Shown here in pieces: positions 17,876-27,800 of a stretch of DNA of 64,000 bases; within the stretch, counting starts at the first letter, position 1; the number at the start of each line of letters is the position of its first letter. A program made the position numbers and the translations under genes. Below the pieces are notes generated by a model, which saw only the letters and a list, made by a program, of their open reading frames with translations, did no database searches and was not told the DNA's origin. The stretch covers positions 39,098 through 103,097 of the forward strand of contig NZ_JADEWG010000004.1 in the NCBI RefSeq assembly GCF_015207735.1. The letters are read 5' to 3'. The DNA comes from [Phormidium] sp. LEGE 05292 (lineage in GTDB: Bacteria > Cyanobacteriota > Cyanobacteriia > Cyanobacteriales > Aerosakkonemataceae).

Positions 17876-17918
17876 ATCAAACGTCCCCGACTTTTTGGAG
17901 AAGTCGGGGACGTTTGAT
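17876..17918. repeat. Perfect 18-bp hairpin
   Basis: Arms ATCAAACGTCCCCGACTT (17876-17893) and its exact complement (17901-17918) around a 7-base loop. It lies between the divergent unknown gene and hphB. The CCCGACTT/AAGTCGGG core resembles the insertion at 26005-26037 in aptA, so it is probably a dispersed element. Confidence 0.85.
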
Positions 17919-18099
17919 TTGTGTCAGCTTACCCCAAATAAGAGATTTAAATATATCAAAGGAAATTAGCTGCTAGTTTTGACTCCCAGGAGCAGAGAAA
18001 TTAGTAAATAAGGTAAAGATTTGATTGCTGCTTGATACATTGTGCAAATATCTTTAATTACAGGTAAAAAAGGACTCATTTTAATAGGTTTAGGGAAAA

Positions 18100-19170
18100 A
18101 TGGAACCTTTAACTAATACTTACACAGCTAAAGCATCTGGTAATTCTTCCTATCGAATTGTTGCCATTGGTGGTGAAGGAATTGGCCCAGAAGTTGTAGA
18201 AGCTTCTTTAACAATTCTGCAACGAGTAGCTAAACTTGAAGGATTTACCTTGGAAGTAGAATATGGCTTGCTAGGTAAAATTGCTCTAGAACAAATGGGG
18301 AGTTATTTACCTCAAGCTACGATCGAATTGTGCGATCGAGCCGATGGAATTCTCTTTGGATCAGTGACCCAAGGTGGACTGCTAGAATTACGAAAACACT
18401 TCGATTTTTTTTGTAATCTTAGACCGATTCGGAGTTTTAACAGTTTACTACATAAATCTAGCCTTAGACCAGAAAAAATTAAACAATTAGATATTTTAAT
18501 CATTCGAGAATTGGTCAGTGGTATTTATTTTGGCCCGTCAGGAAGAGCTTCAGATGAAAAAGGAATTTACGGATTCCATACAATGCGCTATTATGATGAA
18601 GAAATTCGTCGGATTGCACGCTCATCCTTACAACAAGCTGAAAAACGTCGAGGATTACTGACAATAGCCCACAAAGAAAATGCCTTGCCTCACATACCTT
18701 GGACTCGTCTAGTACAAGAAGAGGCTACTAAATTTCCCGACGTAATTATTGAACCAATGTTAGTGGATAATTTAGCAATGCAAATGGTTTTAAATCCGCA
18801 AAGATTTGATGTAATTTTAGCAGGAAATCTGTTTGGAGATATTCTCAGCGATCTTGGTGGTGCTTTAGTTGGCTCGATCGGGTTATTAGGCTCAGCAAGT
18901 ATTAATAGTAATGGATTTGGTCTTTATGAAGCAATTCATGGCACAGCCCCCGATATTGCCGGAAAGGGAATTGCGAATCCTTTAGGAACTCTGGCATCTG
19001 GTATTTTAATGTTAGAACAATGGGGAAAAACATCGGCTGCTCAACGAATTAAGGAAGCACAAGAGCGAGTTTTAAATCAAGGATACCGAACAGCAGATTT
19101 GTTTCCTCAAGGAGAAGAAATTTTTGTCAATACGGAAACTCTAGTTAACCTATTGTTGGAAGAACTCTGA
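18100..19170 (+). CDS. hphB: 3-isopropylmalate dehydrogenase-like, homo-amino-acid pathway (HphB)
   Basis: A 356-residue beta-decarboxylating dehydrogenase of the LeuB family. Visible motifs are GGEGIGPEVVEASL (about residues 26-39), the substrate-binding segment LRKHFDFFCNLRPIRS (about 101-116), FGDILSDLGGALVGSIGLLG with the metal-binding aspartates (about 247-266) and IHGTAPDIAGKGIANP for NAD binding (about 285-300). In leucine synthesis LeuB oxidises 3-isopropylmalate. HphB homologues do the same on benzylmalate-type intermediates, giving the keto acid of homophenylalanine or homotyrosine. That role is inferred from the fused LeuDC-like gene 5 bases downstream and the LeuA-like gene inside the same NRPS cluster. 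A primary leucine gene is the alternative and is less likely here. The usual ELGLFANLRP motif is altered to HFDFFCNLRP, which could reflect a bulkier substrate. Confidence 0.8.
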   Translation: MEPLTNTYTAKASGNSSYRIVAIGGEGIGPEVVEASLTILQRVAKLEGFTLEVEYGLLGKIALEQMGSYLPQATIELCDRADGILFGSVTQGGLLELRKHFDFFCNLRPIRSFNSLLHKSSLRPEKIKQLDILIIRELVSGIYFGPSGRASDEKGIYGFHTMRYYDEEIRRIARSSLQQAEKRRGLLTIAHKENALPHIPWTRLVQEEATKFPDVIIEPMLVDNLAMQMVLNPQRFDVILAGNLFGDILSDLGGALVGSIGLLGSASINSNGFGLYEAIHGTAPDIAGKGIANPLGTLASGILMLEQWGKTSAAQRIKEAQERVLNQGYRTADLFPQGEEIFVNTETLVNLLLEEL

Positions 19171-19175
19171 AGAAA

Positions 19176-20888
19176 ATGAACAATCCAAACAACGTTTTAC
19201 GGCTGGGAGATGATATTAATACTGATGATATTATGCCTGCCGCCAGAGCCACAAATAATGACCTAGAGCATTTAAAGTTATATGCTTTAGAACATATTAT
19301 CGGGGTGGGGGAATTACTAAAATATAATGTGATTGAAGCGGGGGAAAATTTTGGCTGTGGATCGAGTCGAGAAATTGCTCCCATTGCTTTGAAAGCTGCG
19401 GGAATAGAAAAAATTCGGGCGCGATCGTTCGCGGAAATTTTTTATCGTAATAGTATCAATATTGGGCTAACTTTGGAGATTTTAGGGGAAAAAAGAGAAA
19501 ATCCAGTGGTGAATGCGATCGCAGCTGCTGGAGGATTAATTGCTTTTAATCAAAAGCGTCGTCAGGGAGAAATTACCATTCCTTCCAGTTTAACTCCTCC
19601 CAGACCCATGACTTTAGTAGAAAAACTTTTGGCTAAAGCTTCTGGTAATTCCTACGTTGCACCAGGAGAAGTAGTTTTCGCCAAAGTTGACTTAGCTTTA
19701 TCCCATGATGCCGTAGCAGGGCCAGTTGCTAAAGTATTCTATAAAAATTATGGAGAAGATGCTAAATTATGGGATTCTCAAAAAGTGGTTTTAGTCGCAG
19801 ATCACTTTATTCAAGTTACTGACATTCGCCCCGAAGATAACAAAGCTCATCTGATGTATCAAGAGATGATTGACTTTGCTAAAACTCAAGGATGTCACTT
19901 ATTTGATGTGGTTTCTCCGGGAGAAGCATCGGGAATTTGTCATGTTTTATTACCAGAAAAAGGGTTTATTCAACCAGGAATGATAATTGCTGGGACAGAT
20001 TCGCATACTTGCACTTATGGCGCATTGGGAGCGTTTTCTACTGGGGTAGGAACAACAGACATGGCGAATATTTTTGCGATGGGAGATATGTGGATTCGGG
20101 TTCCTGAAACTTTGGTATTTGAATTGTCAGGAACTCTGCCTCCTCATATTAGCGCCAAAGATATTATTTTGTTTATTTTGGGGCAAATTGGTTGTGCTGG
20201 TGCCACTGGTAAAGTGATGGAATTTCGTGGTTCTATTATTGAACAATTGCCTTTTGATGAACGAATGACATTGGCAAATATGGCGATCGAATGTGGTGCA
20301 ATGTGTGGTTTAATTGCCGCAGATGAAGTAACTCGTCAATATGTGAGCGAGCGCACTTCCCCTACATTTCCAGAAACTATTGCCGATCCCGATGCTGAGT
20401 ACGAAAAGATATATCAATTTGATCTCAGTAATCTCGAACCTCAAGTTGCACGCCCTCCCAAACCCGATCGAGTAGTAAAAATTACCGAGTTAGAAGATAT
20501 TCCAATTACTAAAGCCTTCATTGGTTCTTGTACAGGAGGAAAACTTCACGATCTAGCCGAAGCAGCAGCAGTTTTGCGCGATCGGCAAGTGGCAGAAGGT
20601 GTAAAATTGTTTATTGTTCCTGCCAGTATGGAAATTCGACAAAAAGCCCAAGAATTAGGTTATCTCGACATCTTTGAACAAGCAGGAGCACAAATTCTTA
20701 AATCAGGTTGTGGGGCTTGTATTAATTCTGGATTGGGAGTTTTAACCAAAGAAGAAACCGGAATTTATGCAACCAATCGGAATTTTAAAGGACGTAGCGG
20801 CGATCCATCAGGCAAAAATTACTTGGCCTCCCCAAGAACAGTTGCTATTTCAGCCATACAAGGAAAAATTAGCCACGATCTTGCTTAA
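19176..20888 (+). CDS. hphCD: Fused isopropylmalate isomerase-like aconitase, LeuD-LeuC order (HphCD)
   Basis: A 570-residue fusion. Residues about 1-130 are the small-subunit swivel domain: LGDDINTDDIMPAA (about 7-20) and ENFGCGSSREIAPIAL (about 57-72). Residues about 145-570 are the large subunit with a 4Fe-4S site: Cys in GTDSHTCTYGALGAFSTGVG (about 275-294), IGSCTGGKLHDL (about 448-459) and SGCGACINSGLG (about 513-524). The enzyme would move a hydroxyl group by dehydration and rehydration. In bacteria these subunits are normally separate LeuC and LeuD; the single-chain form is known from the hphCD gene of homophenylalanine pathways in Nostoc. The gene starts 5 bases after hphB and is likely co-translated. 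The order small subunit then large subunit is worth noting. Confidence 0.85.
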   Translation: MNNPNNVLRLGDDINTDDIMPAARATNNDLEHLKLYALEHIIGVGELLKYNVIEAGENFGCGSSREIAPIALKAAGIEKIRARSFAEIFYRNSINIGLTLEILGEKRENPVVNAIAAAGGLIAFNQKRRQGEITIPSSLTPPRPMTLVEKLLAKASGNSYVAPGEVVFAKVDLALSHDAVAGPVAKVFYKNYGEDAKLWDSQKVVLVADHFIQVTDIRPEDNKAHLMYQEMIDFAKTQGCHLFDVVSPGEASGICHVLLPEKGFIQPGMIIAGTDSHTCTYGALGAFSTGVGTTDMANIFAMGDMWIRVPETLVFELSGTLPPHISAKDIILFILGQIGCAGATGKVMEFRGSIIEQLPFDERMTLANMAIECGAMCGLIAADEVTRQYVSERTSPTFPETIADPDAEYEKIYQFDLSNLEPQVARPPKPDRVVKITELEDIPITKAFIGSCTGGKLHDLAEAAAVLRDRQVAEGVKLFIVPASMEIRQKAQELGYLDIFEQAGAQILKSGCGACINSGLGVLTKEETGIYATNRNFKGRSGDPSGKNYLASPRTVAISAIQGKISHDLA

Positions 20889-20917
20889 ATTAAAAAAAAT
20901 GTAAACTTTTTTAATTT
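20887..20917 (+). terminator. AT-only hairpin after hphCD
   Basis: AAATTAAAAAA (20887-20897) and TTTTTTAATTT (20907-20917) pair perfectly over 11 bases and overlap the stop codon of hphCD. With no G-C pairs it is weak, so it may only reduce read-through into the next gene. Confidence 0.35.
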
Positions 20918-21009
20918 TTCAGATTAAGACGTTATAAAATACTCTTAATCTCATGTTTTGAAGATGAGTCAGGCTTTAATTCACGTTGAAAAAATAGCAG
21001 GTAATTACA

Positions 21010-21402
21010 ATGGAATTTGATCTGGACGAAATTGGCAAAAAACTTGCTGGATTGGGTCTTCCTGGCATAATTCTAATAATTATGACAGCATCAGCAGCAG
21101 GTAGTAACGCCGCTGTTGCAGGCATCCTGACCGGATTAGGAGGGCCATTTGGTATTCTGGGCGGAATTGGATTACTGGGTCTATTAGGTGTTTTAGGGGA
21201 CGTTGTAGGAGGATATGGAATTGAAGCCGTTCTCAAATTCGTTTACAAGGAACGTAGCAAAACTGAATCTTTAATTTCTTTGTTGGAAGAAATTAAAGAT
21301 TTGCCCATTAAAGATGAGCTAAAAACCTCACTTAAAAATCATCTCAGCCCTGAAATCTACAGCGATCCTGCTGAACCACGAGTAGTAGAAATTGTTGAGT
21401 AA
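21010..21402 (+). CDS. Small Gly-rich hydrophobic protein, unknown
   Basis: A 130-residue protein. Residues 1-13 are polar (MEFDLDEIGKKL). Residues about 15-70 are strongly hydrophobic and rich in Gly and Ala, with two likely membrane helices (LPGIILIIMTASAAG and GGPFGILGGIGLLGLLGVLG). Residues about 75-130 are charged helix. No leader-peptide cleavage site (GG followed by a small mature peptide) is convincing, although Gly-rich pairs are present. I recall similar short proteins in other cyanobacteria without a known function. Its place between hphCD and aptA suggests co-expression with the peptide pathway, or chance. Membrane association, or a small bacteriocin- or holin-like protein, are guesses. 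Confidence 0.75.
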   Translation: MEFDLDEIGKKLAGLGLPGIILIIMTASAAGSNAAVAGILTGLGGPFGILGGIGLLGLLGVLGDVVGGYGIEAVLKFVYKERSKTESLISLLEEIKDLPIKDELKTSLKNHLSPEIYSDPAEPRVVEIVE

Positions 21403-21860
21403 TTCATTTACTAAATTGTAGCTGTAAGGTTTACTGAAGAAAGGATTGGGAGACAATAAACGAAATATATGACTTTTTGTTGGTGTCGGTTAAAGTCATA
21501 ATTGTTTCTACTTAATTTAGTCAAATTACCGATGTATAATTAGTTAATTTAGTTTTGGAAAAAATTCAAATCTAAAAGATAATTTGACAGAATTAAGTAT
21601 AGTAATATTGCATCCCAATCCAAAATCAAATTAGCTTACACACCAAATTTACGATATTCATCGCTTTAATGGATATTAAAGCAAATATATTCATCACAAA
21701 ATTACAGCTAGCGAGTAGTAATTGTTAGCGGTAATTTCCTCTGCAATTAAAAGTTGTAAAAAACTTTGATTGTAAGCAATTAAATTTGGTTAAAGAGCAG
21801 GTGCGTTGTCTTACCAAACATGGTATTTATTGGTAATCGTAAATTAGGATAGTTAAGATT
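21403..21860 (+). promoter_or_regulatory. 458-base AT-rich leader upstream of aptA
   Basis: No open frame of note. It holds a 9-bp dyad TATGACTTT (21468-21476) / AAAGTCATA (21492-21500) and several T/A-rich hexamers that could be promoter elements. As the longest gap inside the cluster it is the likely place for the main NRPS promoter. No riboswitch fold could be recognised by eye. Confidence 0.4.
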
Positions 21861-24800
21861 ATGCAAAAAACAGTAAATTATTCTAATGATTATAATGATG
21901 ATTATTTTTCAAATTTAAATGAACAAGAACAACATAAAATATTAGTAGAATGGAATGATACAAAGGTAGATTACCCCAAAGATTTGTGCATAGATCAGTT
22001 ATTTGCAGCACAAGTGGAAAAAACTCCAGACAATATTGCTGTTGTTTTCAAGGAAAAACAAATTACTTACCAAGAATTGAATCAGCGATCGAATAAAGTA
22101 GCCCATTATTTGCAATCTTTGAATGTAGAGCCAGAAGTTTTGGTAGGAATTTGTGTAGAGCGATCGCTAGAAACGATCGTAGGATTATTAGGAATTCTCA
22201 AAGCAGGTGGCGCATATTTGCCCTTAGATCCCACCTATCCCAAAGAACGCTTGAGTTTCATGTTGTCAGACTCACAAGCACAAGTAATATTAACTGAGCA
22301 AAAATACGTTGAACAATTTACTGGAAGCGGGGTAAAAGTAGTTTGTTTGGATAGTGATTGGGAATTGATCGATCGACAAAACCAAGAAAATCCTCACAGT
22401 AAAGTAACATCAGAAAATCTAGCTTATGTAATTTACACATCAGGATCGACCGGAAAACCAAAGGGAGTAGCAATACCACATCGAGCTGTAAATCGGTTAG
22501 TATGTAACACTAATTATGTGCAATTAGAAAGTAGTGATACCATTGCCCAAGCTTCAAACTTCTCCTTCGACGCAGCTACATTTGAAATTTGGGGTGCTCT
22601 CCTGCACGGCGCTAGACTGGTAATTATTCCTCAAAATATTCTGCTTTCGCCCCAGCATTTCGCAACCTGCCTTCGCAAACAAAAGATTAGTGTATTATTT
22701 TTAACTACTGCCTTATTTAATCAGCTAACAAGCATTGTCCCTGAAGCATTTAAAGACTTGAAACACTTGCTATTTGGTGGCGAAGCTGTAGATACCAAGT
22801 CAGTTAAAGCAGTTTTGCACAATGGATCGCCACAGAGATTATTGCACGTTTATGGGCCAACCGAGAGCACAACATTTTCTTGTTGGTATTTAGTGCAAGA
22901 CGTTGCAGAAGATGCTACAAATTTGCCGATCGGTCGCCCAATTTCCAACACCCAAATTTATATACTAGACTCTAAACTACAACCAGTTCCCATTGATGTT
23001 CCCGGCGAACTATATATTGGCGGCGACGGTTTAGCAAGAGGCTACTTAAACGCAAGAGAATTAACAGCAGAAAGATTTATTACCAATCCCTTTGTAAGGG
23101 CGGGTTTAGGAAATAATCTTTGTACCGAACAGACAATCTCTGGGCAAAACCCGCCCCTACTATATAAAACAGGCGACTTAGCCCGCTTTTTACCAGACGG
23201 TAACATTGAATTTTTGGGGCGAGTTGATAATCAGGTAAAAATTCGGGGTTTTCGGATTGAATTAGGAGAAATAGAAGCGCTTTTGAGTCAACACCCAGAT
23301 GTGCAGCAAGCAGTAGTTATTGCCCGTGAAGACATCCCTGGCGATAAACAGCTAGTTGCCTATATTGTGCCAAATCAAAAACTTGAGGCGATCGATCCTA
23401 GCATCAAAAGTTTCCTGGAAGAAAAGCTGCCCAATTACATGGTACCAGCAGCCTTTGTCATGCTGGACTCCTTGCCCCTTACTCCTAATGGTAAAGTCGA
23501 TCGCCAAAATCTTCCAGCACCCGATCGCAAAAACTCCGACCCAGAAACCTTTGTTGCACCACGCAGCCCAATAGAACAAAGACTAGCACTCATCTGGGCT
23601 CAATTACTCAGACTGGAACAAATAGGAGTGAATGACAACTTTTTCCATCTCGGTGGTCATTCCCTAATTGTCACCCAAATGCTTTCTCGTCTGCGCGAAG
23701 TTTTCCACGTTGAACTGCACTTTCAACAAATATTTCACAACCCAACAATCAGCAGTCTAGCTCAACTTATTGCACAGTATCAGAATAGCCAACAGTGGGA
23801 ACGTCCCACCATAAAACCCATTCCCCGTGAAGGACTCTTGCCAGTCTCCTTTGCCCAAGAGCGAGTATACTTCATCCAGCAACTAGCCCCGGAAAATAGT
23901 GCCTATCAATTCCAAGCAACCATGAGATTTAAAGGTCAGCTTGATGTAGACATATTGCAAAGATGCCTTGATGAGATTGTACAGCGCCATGAAATCTTTC
24001 GCACCACATATCCAGCAGAGAACGGACGGCTATTTCAAATAATTCACCCACACCAACCAATCAGCTTTACAGTAGTTGATCTGCAAAAATTTCCCGAATT
24101 TGAGCGAGAAGCAGAAGCTCAACGCCTAGTTGAAGCAGAAGTGCAAAACCCCCTTGATATGAATCAACTACCATTAGTCAAGTGGGTTCTGTTGAAATTG
24201 AGCGAGCAAGAACATCTTTTAATACATATTGAACATCATGCAGTTCATGATGGTTGGTCGTTCAATGTGTTTCTGAGTGAGTTAATAGAACTTTATCAAG
24301 CTTTTTCTTTGGGTAATCCTTCCCCGCTAACCCAACCAGCTTTGCAGTTTGTAGACTTTGCCCATTGGCAACGAGAGTGGGTGAAAAGCCCAGAAGCTCA
24401 AGCCCAATCAACCTATTGGCAACAGAAGTTATCCGGCAGTCCACCCCTGTTAGAATTACCATTAGACCGCCCTCGACCAACAGAGCAAACTTACCGGGGC
24501 GATCAAATTAGAGTAGAACTTCCTATTGACTTGTGCGAACTTTTGAGAGATTTCAGCCGTCGAGAAGGTGTCACATTATTTATGACAATGTTGGCAGCTT
24601 TTAAGGTAATGTTGCACCGCTACAGTGGACAAGACGATATTTGCGTAGGTAGTGCCGTTGCTAATCGGCGGATGCAAGAGGTAGAAAAGTTAATTGGCAT
24701 GATTGTCAATAACTTGGTTTTACGCACCGATTTGTCAGGAAATCCAACTTTTCGAGAGTTACTTGCTAGGGTGCGGGAGGTAACGCTGGAAGCTTATGCT

Positions 24801-27800
24801 AACGAAGATTTACCTTTCGATCAGGTGGTTGATGTTGTTAAACCAATACGGAACCTGAGTTACAATCCTTTGTTTCAAGTGATGTTCAGTTTCCATAATT
24901 CGGCAATGCCGGATTTGACTCTTCCAGGGTTAGACATCAGTTTGCACGAACCGATTAGCAACAAATCCGCTAAGTTTGATTTGGATTTTCTGGTAATCCC
25001 ACGTTTTGAACAAAGTGTGCAGAACGGGGCGAAAACAAAAGCAAGGGGAATTACGTTAGTTTTAGAGTACAACAGCGGTCTCTTTGATGCGGCGACAATT
25101 CAACGAATGTTGGAACAGTATGAAGTTTTACTTGAAGGGATTGTTGCTAACCCAGAGCAAAGAATTTCTCAATTACCATTAATAACAGCGATCGAACAAC
25201 AGTTATTACAATTGTGGAATCAGACGGAGAGAGAGTTTGATTGTAATCAGTGTATTCATCAGTTGTTTGAGGCACAGGTAGAAAAAACGCCCGATGCTGT
25301 AGCTGTTTGGCACTTGGGTCAACAATTAACTTACCGCGAATTGTGCGATCGCGCCAACCAACTAGCACATTATCTGCAAAGTTTGGGCGTTAAACCAGAA
25401 ACCCTCGTTGGCATCTGCGTTGAGCGTTCCTTAGAGATGATAGTCGGCTTACTCGGCATTCTCAAAGCCGGAGGTGCATACATTCCCCTCGATCCAGCCT
25501 ATCCCAAAGAAAGAATAACTGACATTATTGCAGATACGCAACTGAGCATTTTGTTAACGCAAGAAAGATGCCAAACCAAATTACCAAATTTCACCGGAAC
25601 AACGATTTGTTTAGATAAAGATTGGTCGATCGTTGCTCAACAAAGTACAGATAATCCTGTTAATAATGTTCAATTAAACAACCTTGCCTACATCATTTAT
25701 ACTTCTGGTTCCACAGGTAAACCCAAAGGAGTAACGATCGAACATCAGTCATTAATCAATTTTGTCATGGCAGCGATTCAAGAATATGGAATTAACGAAT
25801 CTGACAGGATTTTACAATTTGCCTCCTTCTGCTTTGACGCATCCATTGAAGAAATTTTTCCCTGTCTTGCATTCGGTGCAACCTTAGTACTCCGCACCGA
25901 AGAAATGTTGCATTCAACCGATGAATTTTGGCGCTGTTGCCAAGAATGGCAATTAACCGTTTTGGATCTTCCCACAGCTTTTTGGCATCAGTTAGTAGAT
26001 TCCCAGATTCCCAACTTCTTGAAGAAGTCGGGAATCTTGAGAATTGTAATTATTGGCGGAGAAGAAGCACATTTAGAAAAAGTAAAGCGTTGGCACAATA
26101 GTATTACAAATTCTACCCAGCCACCACAATTATTTAACACTTACGGGCCAACAGAAGCAACAGTTGTCACCACTCTGCAACGTTTAAATTCACCAACAGA
26201 CAGCTTTGTTTCTATTGGAAAACCCATAAGTAACGTTCAAGTTTATATTTTCGATCGATACCTGCAACCAACACCAATAGGAGTTCCCGGAGAATTGCAC
26301 ATTGGCGGTGCAGGATTAGCCAGAGGGTATTGGCAACGCCCCGAATTGACTGAGGAGAAATTCATTAGACCTCTGCACAAAAGAATTTCAGAGACAGGCA
26401 GGATGCCTGTCCTACAAGAATTTTATTCGGCTCCCCTTTACAAAACAGGAGATTTAGCCAGATTTCGCACAGATGGCTGCTTGGAATACCTGGGAAGAGT
26501 TGATGCTCAAGTGAAGATTCGCGGTTTCCGCATTGAGTTGGGAGAAATTGAAACGGTGCTGAGTCAACATCCACAAGTGTTTCAAGCTGTTGTTGTGGCG
26601 CGTGAAGACAACTTACCTGGACAAAAGCGACTGGTCGCCTATATTGTACCCCATCAACCGCAACCAAAAATTGATGAATTGCGCCTTTTCTTGAAAGAAA
26701 AACTGCCTAATTATATGGTTCCTGCGGCTTTCGTGCTGTTAGATAAGTTGCCAATGACGGGGAATCAAAAAGTTGATTACCGTGCCCTACCAGCGCCCGA
26801 TTTCTCCCCCACAGAAGATGATTTTGTTGCCCCTCGTAGCACAATAGAAGAAAAATTAGCAATCATTTGGTCGGAAATTTTAAGAATAGAAAAAGTTGGC
26901 ATCCATGATAACTTTTTTGAATTGGGTGGAGATTCTATTCTCAGCATTCAGGTAATTTCTCGTGCTAAACAAGCGGGGATTCAAATTGCTCCGAAACAAT
27001 TATTTCAGTACCAAAGGATCGCAGAATTAGCTACTGTGGCTGGTATTACTCGTCAATTGAAAACCCAACAAGGCTTAGTGACAGGAACGGTTGCATTAAC
27101 ACCGATTCAACAGTGGTTTTTTGAGCAAAAATTGGCTGAATCAAATTACTTTAACCAGTCAGTATTACTAGAAGTTACATTAGATTTGAAACCAGAATTG
27201 TTGCAGCAAATTGTACAACAATTGTTTGTGCATCATGATGCTTTGCGGTTGCGGTTTGTGCAAGAGGAAGAAAATTGGCGGCAGATTAATTGGGATGTTG
27301 AAGACTCTGTGCCGTTTAGTGTTATCGACTTATCCCATTTATCGCCAGAGGAACAAGAAAGAGCCATAAAAGCTACAAATGCAGAACTCCAAGCTAGTCT
27401 GAATTTGCCAACAGGACCGATCGCAAAAGTAGCACTATTTCAGTTAAGCAAAAATCAACCAAATCTTTTACTTTTCATCATCCATCATTTAGCAGTAGAT
27501 GGGGTTTCGTGGCGGATTTTGTTAGAAGATTTAGCTACTGCATACCAACAAATTAGTTGTGGTCAAGTTATTACATTACCAGCGAAAACAACTTCTTGGC
27601 AATATTGGAGCGATCGTCTAACAGAATACGCCCAATCAGAAGCAATAACACAAGAAATAGATTACTGGCTGAATGAGTCTAATTTCTCATTTACAAAATT
27701 ACCATTAGACTATCCTTCAAACACAGAAAACAACACTGTAGCTTCAACCTCTGCTGTATCACTTTCTTTAACTGAAGCAGAAACTCGTGTACTATTACAA

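Noticed and set aside
18100..20888. Primary leucine biosynthesis genes
   Set aside because: Context with NRPS genes, the single-chain LeuD-LeuC fusion and a LeuA-like enzyme without regulatory domain favour the homo-amino-acid pathway, though enzyme data are lacking.
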